Part shown: positions 19,937 through 30,106 of the stretch, piece by piece | Layout of the letters: each line of letters starts with the position of its first letter | Numbering within the stretch: position 1 is the first letter of the stretch | Assembly: GCF_017315985.1 (NCBI RefSeq) | Contig: NZ_JAFLVR010000043.1 | Location: forward strand, 1-64,000 | From: Candidatus Enterococcus murrayae | GTDB lineage: Bacteria; Bacillota; Bacilli; Lactobacillales; Enterococcaceae | Direction of reading: 5' to 3' | DNA length: 64,000 bases | Position numbers and translations under genes: made by a program | Notes under the pieces: generated by a model | Seen by the model: only the letters and a program-made list of their open reading frames with translations | What the model was told of the DNA's origin: nothing | Databases searched by the model: none

Positions 19937-20728
19937 TTACTTGTGCAATATTTGTTCCGACTCCAGCCATTGAGCGATGGCATCAGAATATAAATGGATG
20001 TATCTTTCATAAACCATATCCAGCTGAATAAGGATCGGAATTTGGGGTGAGATATTTCCCAACGCTTCTTCTCTAGTGAAGCTGGCGGCGATCAAGACGA
20101 CATCTGCATGGGGAATCAGCTGCGAATACCGATTCGACGTGATCAATAAAATCGAGACATTTCTTCCTTTTGCGATCTTCATCGCCTCCAGCAATTCTTC
20201 ATCATCTCCACGCAAACTTGAAACCACAATCAGTTCATCTTTATTGGCAAAATTGGCCGACATTAAAATGGAGTTCTCATCCGCGATCACTCGCACATAC
20301 TTGCCCACTCTGGAAAACTTGAATTGAAAATCAGCGCCTGCATAGGAATTAAAGCCTTTGCCAAAAAAATGAATGATTTTATGCTGATGGAGCAGTTCGC
20401 AGAAGGCATCTACCACCTCTTGCGAATAGTTGCTGTCGCTGCGTGTCGCGAGCGAGTGATAGGCTGCTGTTATCTTTGATGACACTGACAGGCTTGAAGC
20501 TTCGTTATCTAAAGAAAGCTTGTATAGAAAGATCAACTCCTTGTAGTTACTCAATCCGATCTTTTTGCAAAATCTTGTAATAGAGGATTTTGATACAGCC
20601 AGATGCTCTGATAATTTATCAATCGTCATTGCTGCCTGTTTACTTAAAAGATAATCCGCGATCACCTGCTCTACAGATGTAAAATTCAACCGACAGGACT
20701 CAATTAAAATGAAAATGTCTTCTTGCAT
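19937..20728 (-). CDS. MurR/RpiR-family regulator
   Basis: A 263-residue regulator. The N-terminal HTH_6 domain (about 1-75) contains KLSEHLAVSKSSITRFCKKIGLSNYKE-like features. The C-terminal SIS sugar-phosphate-binding domain is at about 120-250 (IHFFGKGFN, VVSSLRGDDEELLEA). The ATG at 20728 follows GAGGAG, 7 nt away; a TTG at 20743 is inside that ribosome site. It lies 11 nt after the GH38 gene and likely controls this operon in response to a phosphorylated sugar. Confidence 0.9.
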   Translation of the reverse strand: MQEDIFILIESCRLNFTSVEQVIADYLLSKQAAMTIDKLSEHLAVSKSSITRFCKKIGLSNYKELIFLYKLSLDNEASSLSVSSKITAAYHSLATRSDSNYSQEVVDAFCELLHQHKIIHFFGKGFNSYAGADFQFKFSRVGKYVRVIADENSILMSANFANKDELIVVSSLRGDDEELLEAMKIAKGRNVSILLITSNRYSQLIPHADVVLIAASFTREEALGNISPQIPILIQLDMVYERYIHLYSDAIAQWLESEQILHK

Positions 20729-20739
20729 ATGATTTCTCC

Positions 20740-23361
20740 TCAATCAACGATATGGATCGTCTTTATTTCTCCTGGTTTAAAGGTTCCTAGAGGAATAATA
20801 TCATTTTTTTCTGTTGAAGAAACAGCATTGCCCTTAAGATCCACAAATGTATAGCTCATTTCATGTGATCCTTTAATTATTTCGCCATTAACTTCCTGGC
20901 AAAAATCTGGATTATACACGCGAATATCAAATCCGGCTTCATCCATCGTTTTTACCAATGAACTGAAAACCAGCTTGTCGCTGTCAAAGACGATGCCCTC
21001 TTGCACAGCCACTTTATTTTTTAAAGGATTTGATACAAAATATTTCAGTGTTGTAGTGAAACGATTCAACTCCTGAATCTGATAATAGGGAGTGCTCATC
21101 GCGTAATTTAAATAGTCCTTGCTAAGTTTGGCTGGCTGATAATTTTTATCCAGCTGAAGTGCAAACTTGAAGGTCAGTTTTTTCTTTAATTGACTATCTG
21201 GTGTCGGAATATACTTGAACTCATTTCCTGAAGCTATCCCCGGACGTCTAAGCAGGTCGGGACGACCCAGATAACCAACCGAGCGAAACAGTGTCAAAGC
21301 AATCGTCTGGAAGTCTTCTCCTACGAATTGATATTCTTTGATTCCCTTGCTGAAGACCGTCCAGCTGGATGTCGGAGTATGGCTGTTAACATACGTTAGC
21401 ATCGGAAAAATCGCGGTTGGTTCCTCTCGCCAGCCCAATTCCCTCCAATCATCAATGTGGCGATCCACGACCGCTCTTTTTATGGTGCCGAAAGGGGTAT
21501 CTGTATACGAAAAATCATTTTTATTTGGTGTATCAATTAATACCCTCATCCGATGATCGCTAGCCTGATTTTCGATCTCTAAATGAAATTGAATCTGATG
21601 ACTGTTCTTCATCAGTTCAATTGTCAGTTGATACGGGATCACTTGTGTTCTTTTTTTCCATTCACGTTCTTGTATATCTTTGGCAATGTTCCATTCACCA
21701 TTAAAGACCAATTTAGACCGTAATGTGTTCTGTGTCGCTTCACAGCTTGCTTCAGCTAAATCCAGCCGATAGCTATGATCTGTATAAGGAGGCGAATAAT
21801 CGTAGGTATCTCCTTCATCGCCGCTATCTTCAAATGCTAAAAAGTTTTTGTAGGTCGTTCCTTCTTTTCGATCTATTAAAGACAACTCGCCGGCCTCAAA
21901 AATGATTTGATAATCGGCGTTTTCAATTGAGTGTCTCGAACTCTTTTTCGACGACTCTTTATTGTTCTGCACCGTATTCTCAACTACTTGATAGGTCACA
22001 AAGCTGAGGGCAGGGATTTCCACTTCGACTAGCAATTCATGAATAAAATAATAATTAGCCGGATCTTGATCCGTTTCTTCTCGACGAATGGAGCCGGAAA
22101 ACTCCTTTCGAGTCCTTATCAGTTCAAATGGAACCATGCTTCCGTCCTTCTCCATTGAGATAGCTGCAAATGGCGTGGAAACTTCACACTTCATTACTTT
22201 TTTATTTTTCCAAGGCAGCGTATTAAAGACAATCAACTCATTCTCGGATAGATTCATTCGCGATTCAGAAATTTTTCTAGTCAGATAATCAACTAATGAG
22301 TACGAAAGCTGATCTGCTTCTACAAAGCGATCTGTAATAATCTGATTGGTCTTATCACTATTGCACCCTCCCGCTGAATCATGGGCGTGATTCTTATTCA
22401 GCAGCTTCCAAATTCGATCTAGTAATCCTTTTTTATAGGGTATCCCACATTTTTCCGCCATCACCATTAAAGGTTCTGCTTGATAGATCATTCTGCGTTC
22501 AACTTTGTCGTTTAAGTATTTATGATCATAACGTGAGGAATAGATGGAACGATGAATTTTTGAAACAGAACTAGAAATAAATTCGCCTTCGACCACCGAA
22601 AGTTCATTCTCACTGATTGCGTCAAAAAAACGATCGTAACTACTCTCAATTAACTCGACATTTTTTAATTTTTGGTTATATACCTCTATCCGTTCACGTA
22701 AATTGAAATCAATATATCGTTGATCTCCGCCCACTGGTAATACGAGGTCCTCGCCAGTAGCTCCCTCAGAAATCGTTTCGACTAGTGAATCAGCGTCCTC
22801 AGAATAAATCAAACCAACTCCCACAAAATAACCATTTTTTATATTTGAGGTCAAAACACGTGAGCCATCCTCCGCGTTCCAATGAAATTCGCGCTTCGTC
22901 GTGACCTCATTCGGCACTCCTCGCCAAAAAACAGCTTGCTGGATTCCAAATCCATTGTAAATTTTTGGCATATCTTTGCTCTGTCCAAAGGAATCCGGCA
23001 GGTAACCAATATTCATATAGCCACCTAGTGATTCAGCCAGTTTCATCCCTAGATTTAAGTTTCTGATGATTGACTCGCCACGAACGATCAGCTCATCCGT
23101 TTGGGTGTACCATGGCCCGATAGCTAATTTACCGCTTTTGACTAATTGCGCTAAACGTTCTTCTTGTTCCGGGAAACTGGTTAAATAATCCTCTAAAATA
23201 CTCATTTGACCATCCAGCAAATAATAATCAATTTGCTCTTCTTCTAATGCCTGCATCACTTCATCCAAATGATAAGCCAGTTGAACAAACGATTCATTTG
23301 TGGTGAAATACCATTCAAAATCCCAATGCGTATGATGTATTACATGAACTTTTCTTTGCAT
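20740..23361 (-). CDS. GH38 alpha-mannosidase, MngB-like
   Basis: An 873-residue glycoside hydrolase family 38 enzyme. The N-terminus contains VIHHTHWDFEWYF (metal-binding His/Asp) and GYLPDSFGQSKDMP; beta-rich C-terminal domains follow. Together with the fructose-type PTS genes immediately upstream, it resembles the mannosylglycerate system MngA/MngB, in which GH38 cleaves 6-phospho-mannosyl-glycerate. The ATG at 23361 is preferred because AGGA is 8 nt upstream; an ATG at 23370 is too close to it. The real substrate is not proven. Confidence 0.88.
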   Translation of the reverse strand: MQRKVHVIHHTHWDFEWYFTTNESFVQLAYHLDEVMQALEEEQIDYYLLDGQMSILEDYLTSFPEQEERLAQLVKSGKLAIGPWYTQTDELIVRGESIIRNLNLGMKLAESLGGYMNIGYLPDSFGQSKDMPKIYNGFGIQQAVFWRGVPNEVTTKREFHWNAEDGSRVLTSNIKNGYFVGVGLIYSEDADSLVETISEGATGEDLVLPVGGDQRYIDFNLRERIEVYNQKLKNVELIESSYDRFFDAISENELSVVEGEFISSSVSKIHRSIYSSRYDHKYLNDKVERRMIYQAEPLMVMAEKCGIPYKKGLLDRIWKLLNKNHAHDSAGGCNSDKTNQIITDRFVEADQLSYSLVDYLTRKISESRMNLSENELIVFNTLPWKNKKVMKCEVSTPFAAISMEKDGSMVPFELIRTRKEFSGSIRREETDQDPANYYFIHELLVEVEIPALSFVTYQVVENTVQNNKESSKKSSRHSIENADYQIIFEAGELSLIDRKEGTTYKNFLAFEDSGDEGDTYDYSPPYTDHSYRLDLAEASCEATQNTLRSKLVFNGEWNIAKDIQEREWKKRTQVIPYQLTIELMKNSHQIQFHLEIENQASDHRMRVLIDTPNKNDFSYTDTPFGTIKRAVVDRHIDDWRELGWREEPTAIFPMLTYVNSHTPTSSWTVFSKGIKEYQFVGEDFQTIALTLFRSVGYLGRPDLLRRPGIASGNEFKYIPTPDSQLKKKLTFKFALQLDKNYQPAKLSKDYLNYAMSTPYYQIQELNRFTTTLKYFVSNPLKNKVAVQEGIVFDSDKLVFSSLVKTMDEAGFDIRVYNPDFCQEVNGEIIKGSHEMSYTFVDLKGNAVSSTEKNDIIPLGTFKPGEIKTIHIVD

Positions 23362-23400
23362 AAATGCCATCCTACTCGTAAAATATTCTTTCTTAACTCG

Positions 23401-23856
23401 TTACTTAAAGTCAATTTGATCAATGATTTCAGTCAACGCTGCCGGATCATCCTGCTGCAGGACACCGTCGCGAAAGTCTTTATCAATTAATTTTCTAGCG
23501 ATCAAGCTTAGCAATTTTAAGTGCTCGGTCGCTCCTTCTTCAGGAATAGTCAATCCGAACGCCACCTTGACTGGCTTTTGATCCAATGCGTTCCAAGGAA
23601 TTTCCTGACTGAATTTGATCAAAAATAAGCCTGGTTTCTTGTTTACACTGCTTTTGCAATGGGGGATTGCAATATGATCCTTGAAGCCTGTCGTCGCCTC
23701 TTTTTCTCTTGCTTTTAGCCCTTCAAAATATACTTGCTCATCGGAGACGAAGCCTGAATCAAACGCAAATGTAGCAATCCTTTTAAAAGCCTCCTCCTGA
23801 GTAGTCGATGTTTCATCAAACAATATATGGTCTTGATTAAATACTTCTCTGTTCAT
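23401..23856 (-). CDS. PTS fructose-family EIIA
   Basis: A 151-residue EIIA of the fructose/mannitol class with the active-site His in HIAIPHCKS (near residue 66). It passes phosphate from HPr to the EIIB domain of the protein encoded 15 nt upstream. It is in one operon with the GH38 gene 39 nt downstream. Confidence 0.92.
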   Translation of the reverse strand: MNREVFNQDHILFDETSTTQEEAFKRIATFAFDSGFVSDEQVYFEGLKAREKEATTGFKDHIAIPHCKSSVNKKPGLFLIKFSQEIPWNALDQKPVKVAFGLTIPEEGATEHLKLLSLIARKLIDKDFRDGVLQQDDPAALTEIIDQIDFK

Positions 23857-23871
23857 TTTTCCTCTACCTGC

Positions 23872-25395
23872 CTATTCGTTTACTGTTTCCATTAAATGAT
23901 CTTGCTCTTCTTGCTCCACAATACTATCTTCTACTACCTGTTTTCGTGTGAAACCAATCAATAAAGCTGTTGTCAAAATCCCCGCGCTTACACATAAAAT
24001 CCATGTGATAAAAGGAACCGGCTGCTCAATATAACCAATAAATGTTCCTAAGGGCGACCCGATCCCACCGTAAAACTTGCATCCGGTAGCTGCCGCTAAC
24101 CCTCCGGCAACCGCAGATCCAACCACATTAGAGAAAATCATGCGAATTGGGTCCGCCGCGACAAAAGGAATGGCACCTTCAGTCACACCTACGATCCCCA
24201 TACCAAAAGCTGCACTGGCTGCGATCTTCTCATTTTTTGAGAATTTCTTTTTGAATAGGATCGTCGCTAACCAAACCCCTAAAGGCGCAACCGAAATAGC
24301 AGCTTGCGTCGCTGTTCCAGGAACGAAATTCGCACCCTCAATCCCATATTTTGTCAACGTATCAGTGAAAATCGCTGTTCCAAATACCAAGGCTGTTTTA
24401 TTGATTGGTCCGCCCAAGTCAAATCCAATCATCGCTCCACAGATTGCCCCGATTAAGATCGGCGCCCCTGCATAGTTATTGTTTAGATTGGTTAACCCTT
24501 GATACATCGCGTCCATTCCAATAGCAATCGGATTACCGATGATGTACAGGACGATCAACGTAATAATAGCTGTCGCGATAAATGGAATAATCATAATCGG
24601 TACAATAGGCACCAGCAATCTTGGCCATTTGATTTTCTTCAAGCCCTTAACAAGATATCCAACAATAAACGCTACTACAATCGCACCAATAAAACCGCCG
24701 CCAGCTTCTGTATTAAGAAATTCTGGATCATTTACAAGATAGGCACCAATCATCGCTGGAGCAATTGCTGGCTTGTCCGCAATCGAATTCGCCACAAATC
24801 CGGCGAATAATGGGATCATCAGCTTGAAACCAATTTGACCCACATAAAACAGCTTAGACATCAGAAAGCCCATCTGTGTTTTATTATCAAAACCCCAATT
24901 AACAATTCGACCTAAATCATCTTTTTGAAACGCATACAAATTCGCAATTGTTAAAATCAAACCAGCTGCGATAACCATCGGCACCATGTAAGAGATACCG
25001 CTCATGATATGGGTGAAGAAGTTGACTTTTTCCTTATCATTTCCTATTTGGATCTTTCCGACCTTCGAACCTTTTTTTCCAAAAACCTGAGCCTCTTCAA
25101 ATGCTTGATTGATCAGCGCCTCTGAATCTTCGATCGCTGGAATCGATTTTGTCACAAAAAGTCGCTTACCGGTAAAACGGATTGGATCGATTTTGATATC
25201 TGAAGCAACAATGACTACGTCTGCTTGTTCGATATCCTCGGCTGTTAAAACATTTTCAGCTCCAATAGCTCCATTTGTTTCAACTTTGATCCCATACCCC
25301 ATTCGTTTAGCTGCTTGTTCTAGTGACTCCGCGGCCATGTAGGTATGTGCGATCCCTGCCGCACAAGCTGTCACCGCAACAATTTTTCTCTCCAT
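23872..25395 (-). CDS. PTS fructose-family EIIBC (mannosylglycerate type)
   Basis: A 507-residue permease. EIIB is N-terminal with its Cys in VTACAAGIAHTYMAAE (Cys near residue 9). The EIIC domain (about 130-480) has many membrane segments and the motif GFDLGGPINKTA. The separate EIIA follows downstream. The ATG at 25395 has GGGGG upstream and starts exactly at the EIIB fold. With GH38, GH1 and ROK genes behind it, it likely imports an alpha-mannoside or mixed glycoside, with mannosylglycerate as the best-known parallel. Confidence 0.92.
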   Translation of the reverse strand: MERKIVAVTACAAGIAHTYMAAESLEQAAKRMGYGIKVETNGAIGAENVLTAEDIEQADVVIVASDIKIDPIRFTGKRLFVTKSIPAIEDSEALINQAFEEAQVFGKKGSKVGKIQIGNDKEKVNFFTHIMSGISYMVPMVIAAGLILTIANLYAFQKDDLGRIVNWGFDNKTQMGFLMSKLFYVGQIGFKLMIPLFAGFVANSIADKPAIAPAMIGAYLVNDPEFLNTEAGGGFIGAIVVAFIVGYLVKGLKKIKWPRLLVPIVPIMIIPFIATAIITLIVLYIIGNPIAIGMDAMYQGLTNLNNNYAGAPILIGAICGAMIGFDLGGPINKTALVFGTAIFTDTLTKYGIEGANFVPGTATQAAISVAPLGVWLATILFKKKFSKNEKIAASAAFGMGIVGVTEGAIPFVAADPIRMIFSNVVGSAVAGGLAAATGCKFYGGIGSPLGTFIGYIEQPVPFITWILCVSAGILTTALLIGFTRKQVVEDSIVEQEEQDHLMETVNE

Positions 25396-25551
25396 TTTGA
25401 TGAACCCCCATCTATTTATTTTCAATATGAAGAGTAACTTATTATTGATTATAATTAAAGCGTTTTCGATCTTTTGGGTACTAGTACCAGCATTTAGATT
25501 ATTATTGAGATTTATTTCATATAATCTTGTTCAGTAAATATAAACAAATAA

Positions 25552-25587
25552 CACCCGTGATCGCAAAATGCTAAATCACAGGTGTTA
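25552..25587 (-). terminator. Terminator after the sugar ABC operon
   Basis: A hairpin with arms AACACCTGTGAT and ATCACGGGTGTT (one bulge) is followed by a T-rich stretch on the minus strand. It lies between the EIIB gene at 25655 and the PTS operon. Confidence 0.7.
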
Positions 25588-25654
25588 AAATTAGTCTTTT
25601 TTTTGTTAGATAACTAGCTGTGAACAGATTCAACACACAGTATCAATTCTACTT

Positions 25655-25981
25655 TCACATGAAGCTTGCGACAATATCCTCCAGCACCGCCTCCCCATCC
25701 AAGGTTTCATAATCTTCTTTTTTGATCATTTTGTAGGTGACGGCCTTATAATTCAAAAAGTCTTTCAGGCGGTTCACCTCATATTCTGATTGCGGACCAA
25801 TCATTAGTCCGTCAATTTGCTGATTTTGAATCGCTTGTTCCGCGATAATCGCAGGAGCTGAGTAGACTCGAATGGGAATCTGCTGCTCATCTGCGGCTGT
25901 TTGAATATTTTTTACTAACAGGCCGGAGGTGATTCCTGCTGTACAAATGAGTAGGATACGTTTTGCTTTTTCTTCAGTCAT
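25655..25981 (-). CDS. Orphan PTS EIIB-like protein (lactose/cellobiose class)
   Basis: A 108-residue protein with the EIIB P-loop Cys in LLICTAGITSGLLVKNI (Cys13) and the fold of lactose/cellobiose-type EIIB (LMIGPQSEY). No EIIA or EIIC partner is adjacent. It is the last gene of an ABC sugar transporter operon, 11 nt after the permease gene. An EIIB tied to an ABC importer is unusual; it may act as a phosphorylation-state reporter or be a captured relic. Confidence 0.8.
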   Translation of the reverse strand: MTEEKAKRILLICTAGITSGLLVKNIQTAADEQQIPIRVYSAPAIIAEQAIQNQQIDGLMIGPQSEYEVNRLKDFLNYKAVTYKMIKKEDYETLDGEAVLEDIVASFM

Positions 25982-25992
25982 ACTGTCGCCCC

Positions 25993-27198
25993 TTATGAGA
26001 TTTTGCGTTTCTTATTATAAATATCTAGTACAACGGCAAGCAGTAAAATCAAGCCTTTGATTGCCTGCTGCCAGTCTACACCGATTCCTAAGATCGACAT
26101 CCCATTATTCAGTACACCCATTACCAAGCCGCCGACGATCGCCCCGGTGATGGTACCGATACCGCCTGAAGTTGATGCTCCGCCGAAGTAAACTGAAGCC
26201 ATCGCATCTAACTCTAGAGAAGTTCCGGCTTGCGGTGTCGCTGCATTTAACCGAGCTGCTAGAATTAATCCAGCTAGCGCCGCCATCATTCCCATATTGA
26301 CAAAGACCCAGAAGGTGATTTTTTTCGTTTTGATCCCGGAAAGCTGAGCGGCTTTAAGATTGCCACCAGTTGCATAAATCTGACGTCCCGCCACCGTACT
26401 ATTTGTCAAAAATCCGTAAACACCAACGATCACTCCTAAGATGATCAAGATGATCGGGAATCCTTGATAAGACGCGAAGATATAGCTCATTCCTAAAACG
26501 ATCACTACAGTCAAAATAGATTTGAAAATGAAGGCGTTCATGGAAGGGACTTCGAATAAATTCTTTTTACGTTTTTCTCGCGCCTTCCATTGGAAGAAAA
26601 CTAAACCTACAGCTAGGACCAATCCTAAAAGAAGGGTCAAAAAGTGCATGCCTGAAGAAGAAACCATGATCTCTGGCAGATAGCCTGTTGAGATTTTTTG
26701 GAACGCTCTAGGAAATGGTGCTAACGATTGTCCACCGAGAACAACTTGTGTCAGGCCTCGGAACATCAATAACCCGGCTAAGGTAACGATGAATGCGGGA
26801 ATTCCTACATAAGCGACCCAAAAGCCTTGCCAAGCACCGATCAAAGCGCCAATAGCCAGACAAACAGGCACGGCGATCCAAGGACTCATGTGGTTGTTGA
26901 CCATCATCATCCCAGCGATTGCCCCGACAAAAGCCATGACCGATCCAACTGATAAATCAACGAATCCTAACAATACGACTAAAAGCATTCCCGCCGCTAA
27001 AACTAAAATATGACTGTTCTGCAAGACGATATTTGTGATATTCAGCGGTCGTAGAAAAATTCCGCCGGTCATTAATTGAAACGCGAACAATAATGCGATC
27101 AAGATGATGACCATACTATATTTACTAAAAATATCTAATAGCTTTTCTTTTATATTGATACTGCCTCTTTCTTTACTTCCCTTCGTTGCATTCTCCAT
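25993..27198 (-). CDS. Sugar ABC transporter permease, GguB/XylH/MmsB type
   Basis: A 401-residue permease of the ribose/xylose class with about 10 hydrophobic segments. The ATG overlaps the stop of the ATPase gene by one base (TAATG), with GAGGAGG shortly upstream. It forms the channel of a monosaccharide importer together with the ATPase and binding protein encoded before it. Confidence 0.93.
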   Translation of the reverse strand: MENATKGSKERGSINIKEKLLDIFSKYSMVIILIALLFAFQLMTGGIFLRPLNITNIVLQNSHILVLAAGMLLVVLLGFVDLSVGSVMAFVGAIAGMMMVNNHMSPWIAVPVCLAIGALIGAWQGFWVAYVGIPAFIVTLAGLLMFRGLTQVVLGGQSLAPFPRAFQKISTGYLPEIMVSSSGMHFLTLLLGLVLAVGLVFFQWKAREKRKKNLFEVPSMNAFIFKSILTVVIVLGMSYIFASYQGFPIILIILGVIVGVYGFLTNSTVAGRQIYATGGNLKAAQLSGIKTKKITFWVFVNMGMMAALAGLILAARLNAATPQAGTSLELDAMASVYFGGASTSGGIGTITGAIVGGLVMGVLNNGMSILGIGVDWQQAIKGLILLLAVVLDIYNKKRKIS

Positions 27199-28730
27199 TA
27201 GGATACTGCCTCCTCTTCCATCGTCATCAAGTTCATCAATGTTTCTTGATCCGCATCTGCGCGCATCACTTCGCCAGTCATCGTTCCCTCATTCATCGTA
27301 TAGATACGGTCACACATCCCGATGATTTCTGGCAGCTCTGAGGAGATGATGCAGACACATTTTCCTTGTGCGGCCATTTCTTCAATAATGGTATAAATCT
27401 CGTATTTCGCTCCCACATCGATTCCTCGAGTCGGCTCGTCTAGAAAAAGAACATCTGGTTCTGTCATCAGCCACTTCGCTAATACAACTTTTTGCTGATT
27501 CCCGCCGCTTAGGCTGCCGACATTTTGAAAGACATTATTGGCTTTGGTCCGCATTTTCTTGCGGTATTCCTCTGCTTCAGTGACTTCCTTTTCCTTATCC
27601 AGGATGCCGCTCTTGCTTATTTTCCCTAGGCTGGCAATCGTTGTATTTTCACGAATATCCATTAATAAGTTCAAGCCCAGTGCTTTACGGTCCTCGGAAA
27701 CATAAGCTAATCCATTATGTATGGCTTGAGAAACATCTTTGATTTTTATCTCTTTTCCATCTTTATAAATTTCACCGCTGATATTACTGCCGTATGAATT
27801 GCCGAAGATGCTCATGGCGAATTCTGTTCTGCCTGCCCCCATCAATCCAGCGATACCCACAATTTCTCCCCGTCGAATAGTGAAGTTGATGTGATTGTTC
27901 ATTACCCGCGCTGTATCGATCGGGTGATGGACAGTCCAATCCCTTACCTCAAAGGAAACTTCGCCAATATTCGGATGACGATCCGGGTAACGATTGGTGA
28001 GGTCTCGCCCTACCATCCCTTTGATGATTCGTTCTTCATTGATGTCTTCATTTTCTAGGGTCTCAATGGTTTGCCCATCACGTAAAATAGTAATGCGATC
28101 AGCCACATCAACGATCTCATTTAATTTATGGGAAATGATGATGGACGTGATTCCTTGATTGCGAAATTCCTTGATCAATTCAAGCAAATTTGCGCTTTCT
28201 TCTTCATTCAAGGCAGCGGTGGGCTCGTCTAGAATGAGCAGACGGACATTTTTAGAAAAGGCCTTTGCAATTTCAACTAATTGCTGATGCCCCACACCGA
28301 TTTGAGAAACGAGGATATTTGGATTGATTTTTAAGCCTACTGTTTTTAACAGGTTCTCTGTTTTTCGTTCAGTCAGATTCCAATCAATGATGCCGTGTTT
28401 TGTTTGTTCATTTCCTAAAAAAATGTTTTCTTTGATAGACAGATACGGACTTAACGCTAATTCCTGATGAATGATTACAATTCCTTTGTCCTCACTGTCT
28501 CGCAGTCCCTTGAACTGACAAGTCTCACCGTCATAAATAATATCGCCTGAATAATTGCCATAGGAATACAACCCGCTTAGAACATTCATCAGGGTCGACT
28601 TTCCAGCACCATTTTCACCGCACAGCGCGTGGATCTCTCCTCGTTTGATACTCAGATTTACGTCATCTAAGGCACGAACACCGGAGAATTCCTTGATGAT
28701 GTTTTTCATTTCTAAAATATAATCGGCCAT
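27198..28730 (-). CDS. Sugar ABC transporter ATPase, GguA/XylG/MmsA type
   Basis: A 510-residue protein with two ABC domains. The first has Walker [10 protein letters not shown] and signature [13 protein letters not shown]. The second has a degenerate Walker A region ([12 protein letters not shown]) with SGGNQQKV and [12 protein letters not shown]. This is the standard tandem ATPase of CUT2 importers. It sits between the binding-protein and permease genes. Confidence 0.94.
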   Translation of the reverse strand: MADYILEMKNIIKEFSGVRALDDVNLSIKRGEIHALCGENGAGKSTLMNVLSGLYSYGNYSGDIIYDGETCQFKGLRDSEDKGIVIIHQELALSPYLSIKENIFLGNEQTKHGIIDWNLTERKTENLLKTVGLKINPNILVSQIGVGHQQLVEIAKAFSKNVRLLILDEPTAALNEEESANLLELIKEFRNQGITSIIISHKLNEIVDVADRITILRDGQTIETLENEDINEERIIKGMVGRDLTNRYPDRHPNIGEVSFEVRDWTVHHPIDTARVMNNHINFTIRRGEIVGIAGLMGAGRTEFAMSIFGNSYGSNISGEIYKDGKEIKIKDVSQAIHNGLAYVSEDRKALGLNLLMDIRENTTIASLGKISKSGILDKEKEVTEAEEYRKKMRTKANNVFQNVGSLSGGNQQKVVLAKWLMTEPDVLFLDEPTRGIDVGAKYEIYTIIEEMAAQGKCVCIISSELPEIIGMCDRIYTMNEGTMTGEVMRADADQETLMNLMTMEEEAVS

Positions 28731-28755
28731 TTCTCCACTTCCTTATTAAGAGGAT

Positions 28756-28790
28756 CGAGAAAAGTATGATCAGCTCTCATACTTTTCTCG
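28756..28790 (-). other. mRNA stem-loop between binding-protein and ATPase genes
   Basis: A perfect 14-bp inverted repeat (CGAGAAAAGTATGA and its complement, 7-nt loop) lies in the 67-bp gap. No T-run follows on the minus strand, so it is unlikely to be a strong terminator. Such hairpins often protect the upstream binding-protein message and raise its level over the membrane genes. Confidence 0.6.
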
Positions 28791-28797
28791 TCCTGTT

Positions 28798-29886
28798 CTA
28801 TTCGTTCAAATCTTTTTCTTTGTAGTATTTTGTATCGATCAGTTCTTGTTTGTAGTTTTCCTTATCGACAGAGACTGGTTTGGCTAAATACGTCGGAACT
28901 ACTTTTTCACCATTGTCATAAGTTTCCTTGTCATTAACAGGAACTTTTTTATCGTCGTGGATTGCTTCAATCATCTCTACAGTGTTATCTGCTAAAATTC
29001 GTGTATCTTTGAAAATGGTTTCCGTTTGTTCTCCAGCGATGATTGACTTCACACCGGCAACTGTCGCGTCTTGTCCAGTGATAACTGGCAGTGGTTTGTC
29101 TCCTGAGCCATAGCCCACGCCTTTTAATGAAGAAATGATTCCTAGACTGATTGGATCATAGGGTGACAGAACAGCATCTAATTTCTTGTCTGTATAGTTA
29201 GCACTTAACAAATTATCCATCCGTGATTGGGCTGTTGAGCCATCCCAACGCAGTGTCGCGATTTGGTTGAATTTCGTTTGCCCAGAAGGAACGGTTAACT
29301 GTTTGCTGTCAAAATACGGCTTGAAGACAGACATGACCCCGTTATAATTGATCAGTGCATTATTATCATCCGGCGAGCCGCCAAATAGTTCGATATTGTA
29401 AGGTCCCTTGCCTTCTTTCAGCCCTAGTTTTTCCTCGATATAAGAAGCCTGTAACACACCCACGCTAAAATTATCGAAGGTTGCATAATAATCGACATAT
29501 TTTGAATTCATCAATAAACGGTCATAGGCGATGACTTTGATATCTGCCTGATGCGCTTTTTCCAATACATCTGTTAATGCTGAGCCATCAATAGAAGCAA
29601 TGACTAATGTATCCACACCCTTCGTGATCATGTTTTCGATTTGAGCGACTTGGTTCTCTACTTTGTCTTCTCCATACTGTAAATCGGTTTTGTAGCCTTT
29701 CTTTTTCAATTGCTTCACGATATTGTTCCCATCAGCGATCCACCGTTCAGCCGATTTTGTCGGCATTGAGACTCCGACATAGCCCTTATCTCCTCCAGAA
29801 GCACTTCCTTTGCCGCAAGCAGCTAATGTTGATAGCGCCACTAATGCAACTGCGGCAACTAACATTTTTTTGAACCCTCGTTTCAT
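28798..29886 (-). CDS. Sugar-binding lipoprotein, ChvE/XylF type
   Basis: A 362-residue lipoprotein with signal and lipobox STLAAC (Cys near residue 24). The mature part is a type I periplasmic-binding fold ([18 protein letters not shown]). The ATG at 29886 has GGAGGG upstream. It is the first gene of the CUT2 importer operon. By context it likely binds a pentose (xylose or arabinose); close relatives also bind glucose and galactose. Confidence 0.92.
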   Translation of the reverse strand: MKRGFKKMLVAAVALVALSTLAACGKGSASGGDKGYVGVSMPTKSAERWIADGNNIVKQLKKKGYKTDLQYGEDKVENQVAQIENMITKGVDTLVIASIDGSALTDVLEKAHQADIKVIAYDRLLMNSKYVDYYATFDNFSVGVLQASYIEEKLGLKEGKGPYNIELFGGSPDDNNALINYNGVMSVFKPYFDSKQLTVPSGQTKFNQIATLRWDGSTAQSRMDNLLSANYTDKKLDAVLSPYDPISLGIISSLKGVGYGSGDKPLPVITGQDATVAGVKSIIAGEQTETIFKDTRILADNTVEMIEAIHDDKKVPVNDKETYDNGEKVVPTYLAKPVSVDKENYKQELIDTKYYKEKDLNE

Positions 29887-29932
29887 ATCTTTCCCTCCAA
29901 AACATATTTGATAGATACAGTGTACGTTTTGC

Positions 29933-29946
29933 GGCAAACGCTTTCA
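29933..29946. promoter_or_regulatory. Candidate cre site upstream of sugar importer
   Basis: TGAAAGCGTTTGCC (minus strand) matches the CcpA box except for the last base. It lies in the divergent promoter region between the importer operon and the sensor operon. Confidence 0.5.
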
Positions 29947-30106
29947 TTGATATTTTTTTCTAGTTTCTTGAAAAAAAGCGGGAGATTTTTTTAATCGAGA
30001 CGTTTTCTTGGATTTTTTTGGTTGATTCTTGACTTTCTTTTGAAATGATCGGACATGTTAGAATAAAGTGTGGAAGCGCTATATAATGAAGGAAAGGAGG
30101 GATCGA

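Noticed and set aside
25456-25472. cre site before the fructose-type PTS operon
   Set aside because: The sequence around AAAGCGTTTTCG is close but has two mismatches to the CcpA box at key ends; too weak to list.
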